A stretch of 64,000 nucleotides of DNA from Hordeum vulgare subsp. vulgare (lineage: Eukaryota > Streptophyta > Magnoliopsida > Poales > Poaceae), in NCBI RefSeq assembly GCF_904849725.1, contig NC_058523.1:202643689-202707688 (forward strand). The letters are read 5' to 3'. Positions 1 through 11,231 of the stretch are shown here, in pieces (the stretch's first letter is position 1; each line of letters starts with the position of its first letter). The notes under the pieces are model-generated. The model worked only from the letters and a program-made list of their open reading frames with translations. It had not been told where the DNA came from and did no database searches. Made by a program: the position numbers and the translations under genes.

Positions 1-847
1 CACCAGAAACATCAAATGCTACAAATTCTTCAACTGCACCTGCTGTGTCTATTTCCTCACTTGAGGAAAACACAAATGTTACTGATGAAAATGCAGGGTT
101 GAAGGAATTGTACGTGACAGGCATGTACAAAAGCCTCAAAGGACACCAAACCCTTTGTGATGTGCTCAAAACGCAGATCTTGAATAGGGACCCGAGGAAA
201 GAAGGAATTGCCTTTGAGAGGAAATTGAATGCTGATGGATCTTATTGGAAACCTGAGCAGTATCCCAAAACCTCATGGGTTGCTGCTACTGGGCCTCCTT
301 TTGATCCATCTAATCTAACTGGTTTCTCATGTGAATTATCCTATTCCTCGGATGAGTCATTTGATTCCAACTATAAACTGTTCAAAAATCAATCTGGTGA
401 AGTATTTGCTCGATATGTTGGAACTAACTGCAGGAATGGCCCTCCTCTGAGGAAAATATGGGTTCCCAAAAGCTGTCTTGAAAATCTTCAAGTGAATGTC
501 CTGATGACATCACATGTGAAGAATCTGAACCCCAGATCAAATTCCTCAGGAGGACCAAAGTCTTCAAGAGGATCAAAATCCTCAACTGGTCAAACTATGC
601 TCGTACCCGTGCTTATGCATCTAACATGCATGGAAACTACAAGGAATATGATTATGAGCGCTACTCCTCAAATCATTATGTTCATAAATCCTCAAACTAG
701 TTCTCTGCATACTCATATGAGTACTTTAACCCCCCTACTGTTAAGAGAAGTGCATTAGCTTCAATGCCACCTTTCTCATATGTTGCTCGCAGGATGATGA
801 ACGCTTTGCCACCCCTTCAGATGTGGGTGGTGAATAAATCAAACTAA
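1..847 (+). pseudogene. gag: gag C-terminal part, Sirevirus copy A
   Basis: This is the C-terminal portion of a Copia-type capsid/nucleocapsid protein. The start is outside the window. The main frame runs from before position 45 to about 593, where one A is missing relative to copy B (CAAACTATG against CAAAACTATG), shifting the frame. In the corrected frame the protein would end with the short stretch LPPLQMWVVNKSN and TAA at 845-847. The visible part is Ser/Asn/Lys-rich with GGPKSSRGSKSS-like repeats; I see no clear CCHC knuckle. Copy B has the equivalent region at 11232-12735 with its own, different frameshift. The product would package element RNA in virus-like particles, but this copy is broken. 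Confidence 0.75.
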
Positions 848-1071
848 TCACTTCTACAGGTCAGGTCTCCAGATGAAAATCATCATCTGAAGAATTTGCT
901 GGAGACCTAAGGAAATGCTTGATAGGACGCAAGCTAATGATTGATGAAATAGAAATATTTCACACGTCCTTACATTTCTGTTATGATGAAATCACTGAAC
1001 TGATGAAATTAGTATCATATTCTTCAAATCTGAAGCATATGAGATGGTAAGCTGTACTAATTCATCTGCAG
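830..1071 (+). other. candidate gag-pol intron, copy A
   Basis: The segment begins GTGAAT right after a codon boundary in the gag frame and ends TACTAATTCATCTGCAG, which resembles a branch point followed by an acceptor. It contains the gag stop codon. The acceptor joins the pol frame at a codon boundary (GAT GAC AAA), so both ends are phase 0 and removal would fuse gag to protease. The donor is inferred; GT at 827 would also be in phase. The same arrangement exists at 12718-12958 in copy B. Confidence 0.4.
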
Positions 1072-4000
1072 GATGACAAACCCAAAAATACTGAGTGGGT
1101 TCTCGATAGTGGCTGCACACATCACATGACTGGTGATAAAAGCCTACTGATGAATATGCCACTAACTCCATCACCTCTGAAGCAAATCACATATGCTGAT
1201 AAAGGTAAAAGCAAGGTATTGGGACTTGGCAAAGTAGCTATTTCCAAGGATAGGCATATGGACAAAGTGATGCTTGTTGAATCCCTTGGTTTTAACCTCA
1301 TGTCAGTCTCGATGCTTTGTGATCTTGATATGATTGTTATCTTTGGTAGATATAGATGTGTAGTCATCATAGAATCTGACAGATCCAAAGTCTTTGAAGG
1401 TGTAAGAAGAGGGGATTTGTACATTGTTGACTTCTCTACAGGTCCTCAACCAGCCACTTGCTTACTAGCAAAAACCTCAGAAGGATGGCTGTGGCACCGA
1501 AGACTAGGTCATGCAGGCATGAGGAATTTGCACACACTTGCAAAGAAGAAGCATGTCATTGGCATTGAATCAGTCAAATTCCTCAAGGATCGTCTCTGCG
1601 GTGCTTGTGAATCTGGGAAAATGACCAGATCCAAGCATCCCTCCAAAACCATCATGACCACTACACGTCCATTTGAATTGCTTCACATGGATTTATTTGG
1701 ACCTACACACTATGCAACACTAACCAATGCAGCATCTCTATATGGCTTTGTCATAGTTGATGATTATTCCAGATACACTTGGGTGCATATTATAGTGTAT
1801 AAAACTGAAGTGTGGGAAATCTTCAAACGATTTTCTTCAAGGGCCTCGACGAACTTCGGCATCAAGATCAAACATATCAGGAGTGATAATGGAACCGAGT
1901 TCAGAAACACTGGTCCTGATGATTATCTTGATGAACTTGGTATTACTCACGAATTGTCTGCTCCTTATACTCCTCAGCAGACTGGTGTCGTCGAAAGAAA
2001 GAACTGGACTCTGGTTGAGATGGCAAGAACTATGCTTGAAGAATATCAGACTCCTCGTCGCTTCTGGCCTGAAGCAATCAATACTGCATGCCACATCATC
2101 AACAGGGTATATCTTCACATATTCCTCAAGAAAACCTCATATGAACTCCTCACGGACAAGAAACCCAATGTAGGTTATTTCAAAGTCTTCGGTGCAAAAT
2201 GCTGGATTAGAGATCCTCATTATAGCTCAAAATTTGCACCTAAGGCACATGAAGGTTTTATGCCCGGTTATGGAAAGGAGTCGCACACCTACAGAGTCTT
2301 CGACAACTATCACAACAAAGTTGTTGAGACTGTAGATGTGCGGTTCGATGAAACTAATGGCTTGCAAAGAGAGCAATTGCCTTCTGATCCAGATAAGTTG
2401 TCTCGTGAAGAAGCAATAAAGCTTAAGCCTACTGAACACATTGTCCCCACTGAGGAAATTGACGAAGAAACGATGCCCATCGCTGATGAAAGCCAAGAAG
2501 ATGCTCCTAAGGAAATTGCAACAGCACCACTTCCTCAGCCCAGACAAAATCCTCAACCAGCTCATCCGAGGATTGCAAATGAAGTAGAACTTGACAAAAT
2601 CCTCAATGACATCAACACGCCAGGTCCTCTCACTCGCTCAAAAGCTTCACACTTAGTTAACTTTTGTGGGCATTTTTCCTTTGTATCCATCACAGAACCC
2701 TCAAAAGTAGCTGAGGCTTTTCTGGAACCGGAGTGGATCCAAGCCATGCAAGACGAACTTCTTCAATTCAAGCTGAATGACGTATGGGAGCTCGTCAAAC
2801 GACCAGATCCTCGCAAGCATAACATCATCGGCACCAAGTGGATTTTCTGAAACAAGGAAGATGAGGACGGTCAAGTGGTGAGGAACAAGGCATTACTTGT
2901 AGCCCAAGGCTACACCCAGGTTGAAGGAATAGATTTCGATGAAACTTTTGCACCTGTTGCTAGACTTGAAGCTATTCGAATTCTACTTGCTTATGCTAAT
3001 CATCATAACATCATCTTATATCAAATGGATGTGAAAAGTGCATTCCTCAATGGTAAGCTTGAGGAAGAAGTATATGTTGCCCAGCCCCCAGGTTTTGAGG
3101 ATCCAAAGAATCCAGACAAAGGCTTCAGACTCAAAAAGGCTCTGTATGGCCTCAAGCAAGCCCCTCGGGCATGGTATGATACATTGAAGGAATTCCTCAT
3201 GAAGAAAGACTTCAAACCTGGTTCACTCGATCCAACTCTTTTCACAAAATCTTATGATAATGAGCTGTTTGTATGTCAAATATATGTTGATGACATCATA
3301 TTTGGTTGTACTGACAAAAGATACAGTGATGAATTTGCCTATATGATGAGTGAAGAATATCAGATGTCCATGATGGGGGAGCTGAAATTCTTCTTAGGTC
3401 TTCAAATTCGTCAACAAAATAATGGAATCTTCATATCACTGGAGAAATACCTCAAGGATGTTCTGAGGAAATTCGACATGCATGAATGCAAAGGTGCAAA
3501 GAATCCAATGCCTACCAACGGTCACCTCGGCACTGATGAAAATGGTAAAGATTTCGATCAGCAGGCATACCGTTCTATGATTGGCTCTTTATTGTATCTA
3601 TGTGCATCTAGGCCAGATATAATGCTTAGTGTTTGCATGTGTGCACGTTTTCAAGCAAAACCGAAGTAATCACACCATAAGGCTGTGAGACATATTCTTC
3701 GATACTTAGCTCACACACCAACACTAGGATTGTGGTATCCCAAGGGCTCCAATCTTCATCTAGTAGGGTATTCTGATTCAGACTATGCTGGTGACCGTGT
3801 GGATCGCAAGTCAACATCTGGCACATGCCATTTCCTCGGAAGATCACTAGTTCGCTGGTCCTCAAAGAAGCAGAACTGCGTATCACTCTCCACTGCTGAA
3901 GCTGAGTACATTGCTGCTGGTTCTTGCTGTGGTCAATTGCTATGGATGAAGCAAACCCTCAAGGACTACGGCATCAACATGAAGAATGTGCCTCTCTACT

Positions 4001-4236
4001 GTGACAATGAGAGTGCTATCAAGATTGCCTACAACCCAGTGCAGCACTCGAAGACCAAGCACATCCAGATTCGTCATCATTTTCTTCGGGACCATGTTCT
4101 CAAGGGCAATATCCTCATAGACCATGTGAAGACTGATGATCAACTGGCTGATATCTTCACTAAGCCCTTGGATCAGAAAAGGTTTTGCAAGTTGCGGTGT
4201 GAGCTAAATATCTTAGAGTCTTCAAATGTTTTGTAA
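1072..4236 (+). pseudogene. pol: pol (protease, integrase, RT, RNase H), Sirevirus copy A
   Basis: This encodes the Copia pol polyprotein. The aspartic protease motif D-S-G is at 1105-1113. Integrase shows the zinc-binding pair H124/H129 and C158/C161 (numbered from the Met at 1126) and catalytic D189, D254 and E290, giving DD35E spacing. The RT begins near 2700 and carries YVDD at about 3283. The RNase H lies in 3685-4236, with the short motifs DSDYAGD and TAEAEY and the terminal Copia motif LADIFTKPL. Two in-frame nonsense codons break it: TGA at 2848-2850 where copy B reads CAA, and TAA at 3667-3669 where copy B reads GAA. Otherwise the frame is continuous to TAA 4234-4236. The catalytic residues are intact, so decay is recent or light. 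Confidence 0.93.
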
Positions 4237-4963
4237 AAACATGCACACATCCTAACACTCATGCAAAGTTGATGACTTATATGTGCAACACATGATGAAA
4301 CGATTTTCTTCAACTAATGAAGAAAATCACTCTGAATGTGAAGAAATTAACGAAGAAATTGATTCTCAGGGCCCTACGACAATTGTACGCGGCGTCCGTA
4401 ATCAACATTCTTATATGGTGGGTAACGCCATCGCCCAATGTGAAATTCCTCAAGTTGATTTTCTTCAAATGATCAATTTCCTCACAATGCATTTTTCTTC
4501 AAAACAGTTGTTCTTCATTGTGATGATCTATTGCAAAATCTTCAAAAATACTTGATGACTTTCATTTGCCTAGGTAGACTGTGATTTCTAGTCCTCAACA
4601 GCATTCACTTATTGCTATTTCTTCAAGTTGATGTTTCTGCTAAGTGAATGTGATCGGACCCTATTTTCCCTCTATGCTATACTTATCCAGTCTATTCAAT
4701 TCTTCATATGTGTTCTACTTGAAACTTTGTTCAAAATCCTCACTGTATCCTTGTCAGCTGATGATTTTGTAACAAAAATCCTCAAATCTTCAAAAATTGT
4801 TTTCTTTAAAAAGAATAATAACTGAACTCCACTTTCCACGATCGGATAACCACGATCTCCACTATTTCCACCGCATCGTATGGGAGCTATACGTGTCCTG
4901 CGGAGACGTAGAGGCAAGGGCTATTCGGTCCGAAACTTTTGCGCCAAACAGTAACTTTCGGGC
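4237..4963 (+). other. pol-env spacer of copy A, non-coding
   Basis: This stretch of about 700 bases follows the pol stop codon and has no plausible coding sequence. It is AT-rich and full of CCTCA and CTTCAA words. It separates pol from the env-like ORF. SIRE1 of soybean instead expresses env by stop-codon read-through from pol; that cannot apply directly here because of the spacer length. Confidence 0.7.
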
Positions 4964-4971
4964 TATAAATA
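4964..4971 (+). promoter_or_regulatory. TATA box upstream of env-like ORF, copy A
   Basis: TATAAATA lies in GGCTATAAATAGG, about 600 bp before the env-like ATG. It is followed by a C/T-rich leader containing ATCGAACCCTAGCGCCACCG, typical of grass gene 5' UTRs. The same box is at 18465-18472 in copy B. This may be an internal promoter for the env-like gene; transcription is not shown. Confidence 0.5.
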
Positions 4972-5223
4972 GGTCCTTATCCCCCTCGGTATCTTCTTCT
5001 TCGCCTCATCGCTCTCCTGCCATCACACTCTCCATCGAACCCTAGCGCCACCGCTGGTTGTCTTGTCGCCGACAAGGAAGAGCTTCACTGCCTCAACCTT
5101 TTCGCCGCCAGGATCACGCCGGAGTCGTAGACGTCCCTTGCTGCCAAGTTAGGGTGCATTGGACACTTGACCGAAGAGCCTCTCCAACACCACCTTTTGT
5201 GTTCTTCGCTCGCACCTTCTAGG

Positions 5224-5560
5224 GTAAATATACTCCATTTTTACAGCAGCTCAGATCTGAAATTTTACATCTCCCATGTGAAATCTGTTTTTCCTCAAGA
5301 TACGATGCGCACATGATTCCTCAAACACTATCCATCACCACAATCATTGATGAAGTAGCTAAGCATCTAAGATTTTCACGAGATTCCTCAATTGTGCGAA
5401 TTTTCGGATCTGTACAACTCTGGAACCCAAGAACAGTATGCTTAAGCAAATTCCTCAACCACTGGTTATATTCCTCAAACTATCAAACTTTTTCATTTTC
5501 TTCAAATCTGAGAACGCATATGACCTCTCCAAATTCCTCGCAACTATACTCTCTTCACAG
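5224..5560 (+). other. candidate 5' UTR intron of the env-like gene, copy A
   Basis: A donor-like CTAGG|GTAAAT at 5224 and an acceptor-like CTCTTCACAG ending at 5560 bracket 337 bp of T-rich non-coding sequence. The ATG of the env-like ORF follows 8 bases after the acceptor. In copy B the donor is kept but the acceptor reads TTCACAC, so the AG is lost there. The splice is inferred from consensus only. Confidence 0.4.
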
Positions 5561-5568
5561 GTACACAC

Positions 5569-8500
5569 ATGTCAGCTGATGAATCTCTCGGTTCTCATCA
5601 CATTAACTCATTTGCAGCGTTTCTGGAAGAAACTCTTCAAGGCTCATCAGAATCTTCAAGAGTTCAAAATCATCAGCAAATTCCTCGTCTGAAGAAAATG
5701 GAGGAAGAAAGGAAACAGAAGGGAGGAAAGAAACTGGAATAAAACACAGCTGTTGATATTCCTGATGACATATACATGGACTATTGCACGCCTCATGAAG
5801 AACCTGAGACAATGGCTAAAAGAAAGATTAGGCTGCAGAAATTGAACGCGGATGGGCAAAGGAGTGGAAGGAGTATAGGTTTGTGACCCCAAAATATGCG
5901 AAGAAATTCGCTTTGAAGCCTCCTGGCAGAAGGGCTCCACTTGAGGATCATCAAGTAGCTCATCCCTCAAGTCTTATGACACTTGATGACTACCCAGATG
6001 AAAAAGAAAGGCATCTGGCCAAGCTCAAGAAGCAAGCCGAAACAGCAGTGAAGAAATTTAATGAATCCTCAGCTGCTGCCTCCGGTGCTGCTCATTCCTC
6101 TGCAGCAGAAACTTCAGGCTCAGAGATTCCTCAAAAGCAGTCTGCGCTATCAAAGCCAAAGGCTCCAAAGCCTCAAGAGAAGTCTGAACAGGCTTCTGTC
6201 ACAAAACCCTCAGCTCCAAAACCCTCAGCTCCAAAACCCTCGGTTCCAGAACCATCAACACCAAAACCATCAGCGCCAAAACCCTCAGCACCCATCTCAT
6301 CTACACCAAAGTCCTCAGCTCCACCTCCAAAACCAGTACAGAAGAAAGTCGTGAAGCCTACGACTGCCAGCTCCAGCTCCTCACTCCCAGCTGCAACTAG
6401 CTCGGAGACAAAGTCTTCATCACCCCTTGTGAAGACTTTGGCAACTACTGAACCTGCACCTCTGCCAAGCCCCAGCAAAATCATCGCAGTCCCGTCTGCA
6501 TCAGAGGGAAGTGATGATTATGATGATGAATCCCTTGAAGCCATCATCAGGAACAAACAAGAAAGGGTAGCACAAGCATTAGGCAGTGCTATTCCTCTGG
6601 CCATGGACCCCAAGGTCCTCCTCGACTTCATCAATGTATGGTATGAAGACCCAAACACACCCATTGATGATTTGAAACTACCTCCTGGCGTCAGCCACAT
6701 GGTGGCCACCTTCATAAACGAAGCCAAGTGGAAGGAACAGAAGGCCAAGCAGGCAAAGATTGCAAAGGCCAGAAAGGAGAAATTCCTCAGGCAAAATCTC
6801 CTCAAGCTGACGCCTGAAGCATTGGTGTCAACCCAGGCAGAGCTGCAAGTCTTAACTGACAAGTGTGACAAACTGTCAGACCGCAAAAGCATCAAACGCA
6901 ATTTCATCAAACTAGCCACTAGTGCTGTTGATGACTACAACAAGCGAGACCCACAACCAGCACCAACTCCTCAGCCCCTGGTTGAGGAGCCAGAAGATGT
7001 ATCTCCTGATGAGGAGGAAATTCCTCAAGCTGAGGAACAACACCAAGAGCGCCGTGCTGATGAGCTGGCCATTCAAGAAATCATCACCGAGACCGCCACT
7101 GATGAAATTGCAACCCCTGATGCAACTGCTCCTGATCCAGCTGCTTCACCAAAGCAGGCTGATGACTCTGTTCCAGCTGGTTCCTCACTACCAGCTGAAG
7201 AATCTGTAGAGAAAACACCTTCACCAAAAGCTTCAAAGGTGAAGAAGTTAATCCCGTCTGCATCAGACGCGAAAAAGACAAGAGCTGCTGAGATGGAAGC
7301 GAAGAAGAGAAAAGCTTCCTCAGCAGAAGTAAAGATTGAGGCAAAACGCCTCAAGGAAACTGAAGTATCTGCCCCTCTGGACCCGGTGCCTCTAAATGTT
7401 GCACCTTCATATGAAATGGTCGTCATTGGTCACCAAACTACAAGGGCAGATGAGGAAATGAAGGATGCTGCCTCTCAGGAGCATACTGATGAGGAAATCC
7501 AGATTGATGAAAGTCCTCAACCTCATGTTCCTCAGACAGAGACTACTCAAGCTTCAGCTGCAGCAGCTGATGAATCTGCTTCTGCCACAAAGTCAGCTGA
7601 TGAAAACCAAGCTGCAGAAAATGTCCAGTCTGAGCAGGCTCCTCCCACTGAACAGGCTGACCAAACTCCTCAAGCTGAGAAGGAAGAAGAAATTCCTCAG
7701 CCTGAAGCTCAGCCAGAGCAAGAAATACCAGCTGATGAAATTCCTCAACCTGAGGAAACTGCTGAAGAAAATGTTCCCGCCCCTAACAATGAATTCATTG
7801 TGCTCAACCCAGAGACTGCCATGGTTGTTTCCCCTCCCATTCCTCAGCACAATATCAAGCCAGTTCAGCGCCAGCCATTCTCGAGGCGGCCAAAGTTTCA
7901 GAAAGAAAATTTCTTTGAGGAACGCATGTATTTCATCGGAGAGAATCCCTATGACAAGCCTCAAATGAGGCATCTGAAGTTTTGGACAAGGACTCAGATG
8001 AACTACTCTGCTTCTGTGCTCTGTGGACGCAACAAGATATTCCAGCACAGCCACATTCCTCATGATGAACTTGAAGAAATTCCCTGCATGGAACCAATCC
8101 TCAATGTACTCCATGATGCAGGTTTGCTCCCTATGTGCTCAGACATATCAGATTGGAATAGTGACCTTATTCTTCAGTTCTATGCAACTCTGCACATCTC
8201 GGGCAATGCTGATGACATCAACACTTGGGTGTTCGACTGGATGACCCAAAACACTCACTACAAGGCTCCAGCGTCTGAACTCCTCAGAGAACTGCCCGTA
8301 CCAATTCCTTAAGACGGGGCAGTGAAGCTTTATGGTGAGCGTGAGCTGCCAAATGGAATGATGGAAGTCCTCATGAAGCCTTTGGCTGCAGGAAAACCCT
8401 CAAGAACCACATTCCTCGTCCATGAGCTCAAGTACACACCCTGGTCTGTCTACCGCATTCTCTGCAGTGTGCTCGCGCCAATCAAAGGCCATGACGATGA

Positions 8501-9287
8501 AGAAGATGTTGTCGGCCTCATGAAGAATATCCTCTTCAACATCATTCACAGTATCCCCATGAATATCCATGATTTCTTCTTGAGGACTTTGGCTGACAAG
8601 GCAATGTGCCCCTATGATCACAAAATTTATAAACCATGGATCATGAGATTCCTCAGGACAAGGACAGGCATCAACTTCCACGCAGATTTCCAGAACCATG
8701 TTGGTTATATGCCTCCTATCCGGGTCAACAAGAAGACTTTCGAGCCCATTGAGGGAAAAGGAAAGTCTATGATTGATGAAGGCAGCAGGCCTCTTGATGG
8801 TCAGTTTAAAGAGCCAGACGCATATTCTTCATGGGACGATACTGAGACTCGTCCACCCAGCCCTGTTCCTCCTCACGTGCTAAACACCAGAGAGCTTCTC
8901 CTCAGTCTTCATCAGAAGGTGGATCACAACCACAAATGGGTCAAACGCCAGTTTGGTGCCATTGTGAAAACCCTCACTGAGACACAGAACTCTGTGAAAC
9001 ATAATCATCACTATCTGCATGAGGTTTTCGATCGCACCTGGGCTACTCTTGCACATCTGAAGACCCAGACTGAGCTTGAAGAAATGAACTTTGAGCAAGA
9101 CTTTGAGTGGTCGTGGCCTCCCAAGAAGAAGTTCAGGCCCATTCCAGTGCCAGATCTTGAAGACAGCTCCTTCTCGTCATCCCGCACCGCCGAATCTGAT
9201 GAGGAACAACTCGACACCGCAACAGGCCCAAGGAAGAAGACTACACCCAAGAAGCGTCAAGGATCTTCATCAACCGCCAAGAAATGA
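5569..9287 (+). pseudogene. env-like / additional ORF, Sirevirus copy A
   Basis: This is a long ORF of about 1,240 codons between pol and the 3' LTR, the position of the Sirevirus env-like gene. The start ATGTCAGCTGATGAA is shared with copy B (19089). The N-terminal third is Lys/Glu-rich. A Pro/Ser/Ala/Lys repeat (KPSAPKPS-like units) lies near 6200-6340. A long acidic Pro/Gln/Glu-rich middle is followed by a conserved globular-looking C-terminal region from about 7900 that includes FYATLHIS, which recalls the plant transposon-protein family PF20167. Lesions: TAA at 5740-5742 (copy B has CAG), a 1-bp deletion near 5840, and TAA at 8310-8312 (copy B has TCA). I see no signal peptide or membrane span, so a true envelope role is doubtful. 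Confidence 0.75.
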
Positions 9288-9812
9288 AGTCTTCATGGGC
9301 GTTAGTCCTCAGTTTGTCCCTTTTTGTCACCTGCTGACAAAGGGGGAGAAACTTGACAGTTAATCTTCAAACGGGATTTATTTTTGGGGCCTATGAACTA
9401 TATTTAAGTTACAAACTCTTGGCTCTTCTGAAGTTTTTATGTAATGAGTTGTGACTTAAGCCCGATGGTACTCTGACGCTTTTGAAAGTTTTTCTTCGCA
9501 TGCTTATTCCTCAAGTTTTAATGCACGCATGCTGAAATTCGTCAGATACCATTTGCCATCATGCAGCTTCATTTTCTTCATATGATATGTTATATGTATG
9601 CATGATTTACAAGATTCAGGGGGAGATCTCCATGATATAAATCATCAATGTGCATATGCTATAAAAGCAAAATCCTCAAGGTATGCACATCTTCAGGGGG
9701 AGTCTCTGTGAATCTTGTCTTCAAATTCCTCAATTGAGTATTTACACTTCACATTTTTATTCCCTGTTGAAGACTTAACCTAATTGTCATCAACCACCAA
9801 AAAGGGGGAGAT
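9288..9812 (+). other. 3' untranslated region with repeated polypurine motifs, copy A
   Basis: This non-coding stretch leads to the 3' LTR. The GGGGGAG motif occurs four times, near 9345, 9620, 9697 and 9804; the last, AAAAAGGGGGAGATTG, abuts the LTR and is the likely plus-strand primer. Multiple polypurine-like motifs upstream of the 3' LTR are a described Sirevirus hallmark. Copy B has the same set at 36762-37287. Confidence 0.75.
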
Positions 9813-10384
9813 TGTAAGTGCATCTAGTGCCCCTTAGTGATTTTGGTGGTTTGAAGACTTATAGGTTAGGTATCTAATGTGTTTATAAGTGTACACAGGA
9901 TCTATAAGTCATCGAGGAGTTTGAGATATTTGAAGAATATCGACCCCTAAAAATGTATATCTTCAGTTGAAGAAATTGGTCTGAAGCTGAAGAAATGAAT
10001 CGCGAGGAATCTGCGATGAAATTGATATTCCTCATGAAGATATTGATATTGAGAAGATCGGTGGTTCCTGAAGAAAATCTTTCTGAAGAAATTGAAGCGT
10101 GAAGATTTACGTTTTTTGTTTTACTTTCTTCGCATTTGATGAATAGGAACACCGTACTGTTAAAGGGGGTCAAAGTAACACTATGGAGTGGATTTCCTCA
10201 TGATGCTCAACCCAAGCCTAATCCTACCAAAAGCCTCAAGTGAGGAATATGAGTGACATGAGGACCCTCACAGTTGAGGGTCCCGACCGTTTCGATAACC
10301 ATGCCAAGTCACTGGTCTTATCCACTCCAACAGTCATATTATTTAAGGGCATTAGTGTCAAATCATGTCGGGATGCTCCCAGGC

Positions 10385-10392
10385 TATAAATA
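10385..10392 (+). promoter_or_regulatory. LTR TATA box, copy A
   Basis: TATAAATA in GGCTATAAATAGCCGCCC, conserved at 37861-37868 in the other LTR. This is the likely core promoter for genomic RNA. Confidence 0.7.
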
Positions 10393-11131
10393 GCCGCCCC
10401 CCACAACCACTAGCTGGTTGGCTGCTCCGTTAGAAACTGACACTTGTCATAAGAGCAACCCAATTCCTCAGAGCCTTCGAGAGTAAATCATCAGTGAGGA
10501 AATACACCACCCACCGAAACCACAAACCAAACCTAGTGATTGAGCATCACTGAAGAAGTTGTTCCTCTGTGGGACTGAAGCCTTTTACCTTTGAGGACTG
10601 TGCATCCTCCACATGGTTAGGCGTCATGGTCTAGAGCAATCCAGCAGTCAATTGTGGATCGCCGGGTGATCGAGTTTGTGAGGGTTTGGAAGTCTGCCCT
10701 GAAGACTTACCACGAGTGTTGGGCGAGGACTGTGTGTCCTTAGCTCAAGGAGAATACGGTAGGGACTGTGTGTCCTGGGACTGGGTGTCCTTTGGTTTCA
10801 ATACCAAGCCGCTCCAAACCAGATGTACAACTGTCACAGCAGTTGGAACTGGGTCATCAACAACAGTCTTCACCAAGAATCGGGTTCTAATTCCTCAACT
10901 CTTTACATTCTCTGTATTATGTGTTGATGACTTTCACTATGACTGTTTGAAGAATTTGCTGAAGACTTTCTCTGAATTTCCTCAACCCCAAATTCTTCAC
11001 TTGAGTTAATCATCATCTGTATTCTGCGTGCCTGCTTACTGTGCAATCTGTTCTCATAATCTTCACTCTGTAATACTGCTGTGGTGAACGTTTGCACGAC
11101 TGATCCTTAACTGTTTCCGCCGTAAGTTAGT

Positions 11132-11173
11132 CATCAGTGAGGAATTTCCTCAAAAGGAATTTCCTCAGTGATG
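11132..11173 (+). repeat. 18-bp inverted repeat near the LTR 3' end, copy A
   Basis: The arms CATCAGTGAGGAATTTCC and GGAATTTCCTCAGTGATG pair with two mismatches around a 6-base loop. It sits about 60 bp before the LTR end and recurs at 38609-38650. It could fold in RNA at the end of the transcript. Confidence 0.7.
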
Positions 11174-11231
11174 AAATTCTAAAAATCTCCTATTCACCCC
11201 CCCCCCCTCTAGTCGATATAACGCACTTTCA

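Larger units (their letters stand above)
1..11231 (+). mobile_element. Sirevirus-type Copia LTR retrotransposon copy A, 3' portion
   Basis: The order is gag, protease, integrase, RT, RNase H (the Copia order), then a spacer, an env-like ORF, polypurine motifs and a 3' LTR ending at 11231. Sireviruses (SIRE1/Maximus lineage) are the Copia group known for an extra env-like ORF and repeated polypurine-tract motifs, and both are seen here. The 5' LTR and gag start lie left of the window. The sequence after the LTR (11232 on) is mid-gag of a second copy, so A most simply sits inserted in copy B. Lineage assignment is inference from architecture and motifs; the specific family name (Maximus-like) is less certain. 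Confidence 0.85.
9813..11231 (+). repeat. 3' LTR of Sirevirus copy A
   Basis: The LTR starts TGTAAGTGCATCTAG directly after the polypurine tract and ends GCACTTTCA, giving TG...CA termini and about 1,419 bp. It aligns along its length to 37288-38710. It carries TATAAATA at 10385-10392, a C-run of about 12 near 11197, and a hairpin at 11132-11173. The following CAAGG (11232-11236) would be the target-site duplication if A is inserted in B. Confidence 0.92.

Noticed and set aside
4234..4260. Stop-codon read-through from pol to env as in SIRE1
   Set aside because: The context after TAA differs from the reported signal and about 1.3 kb with further stops precedes the env-like ORF.
11197..11210. 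C homopolymer as a telomeric or functional G-quadruplex element
   Set aside because: A single C-run near each LTR end, no repeated G-tracts; kept only as an LTR detail.
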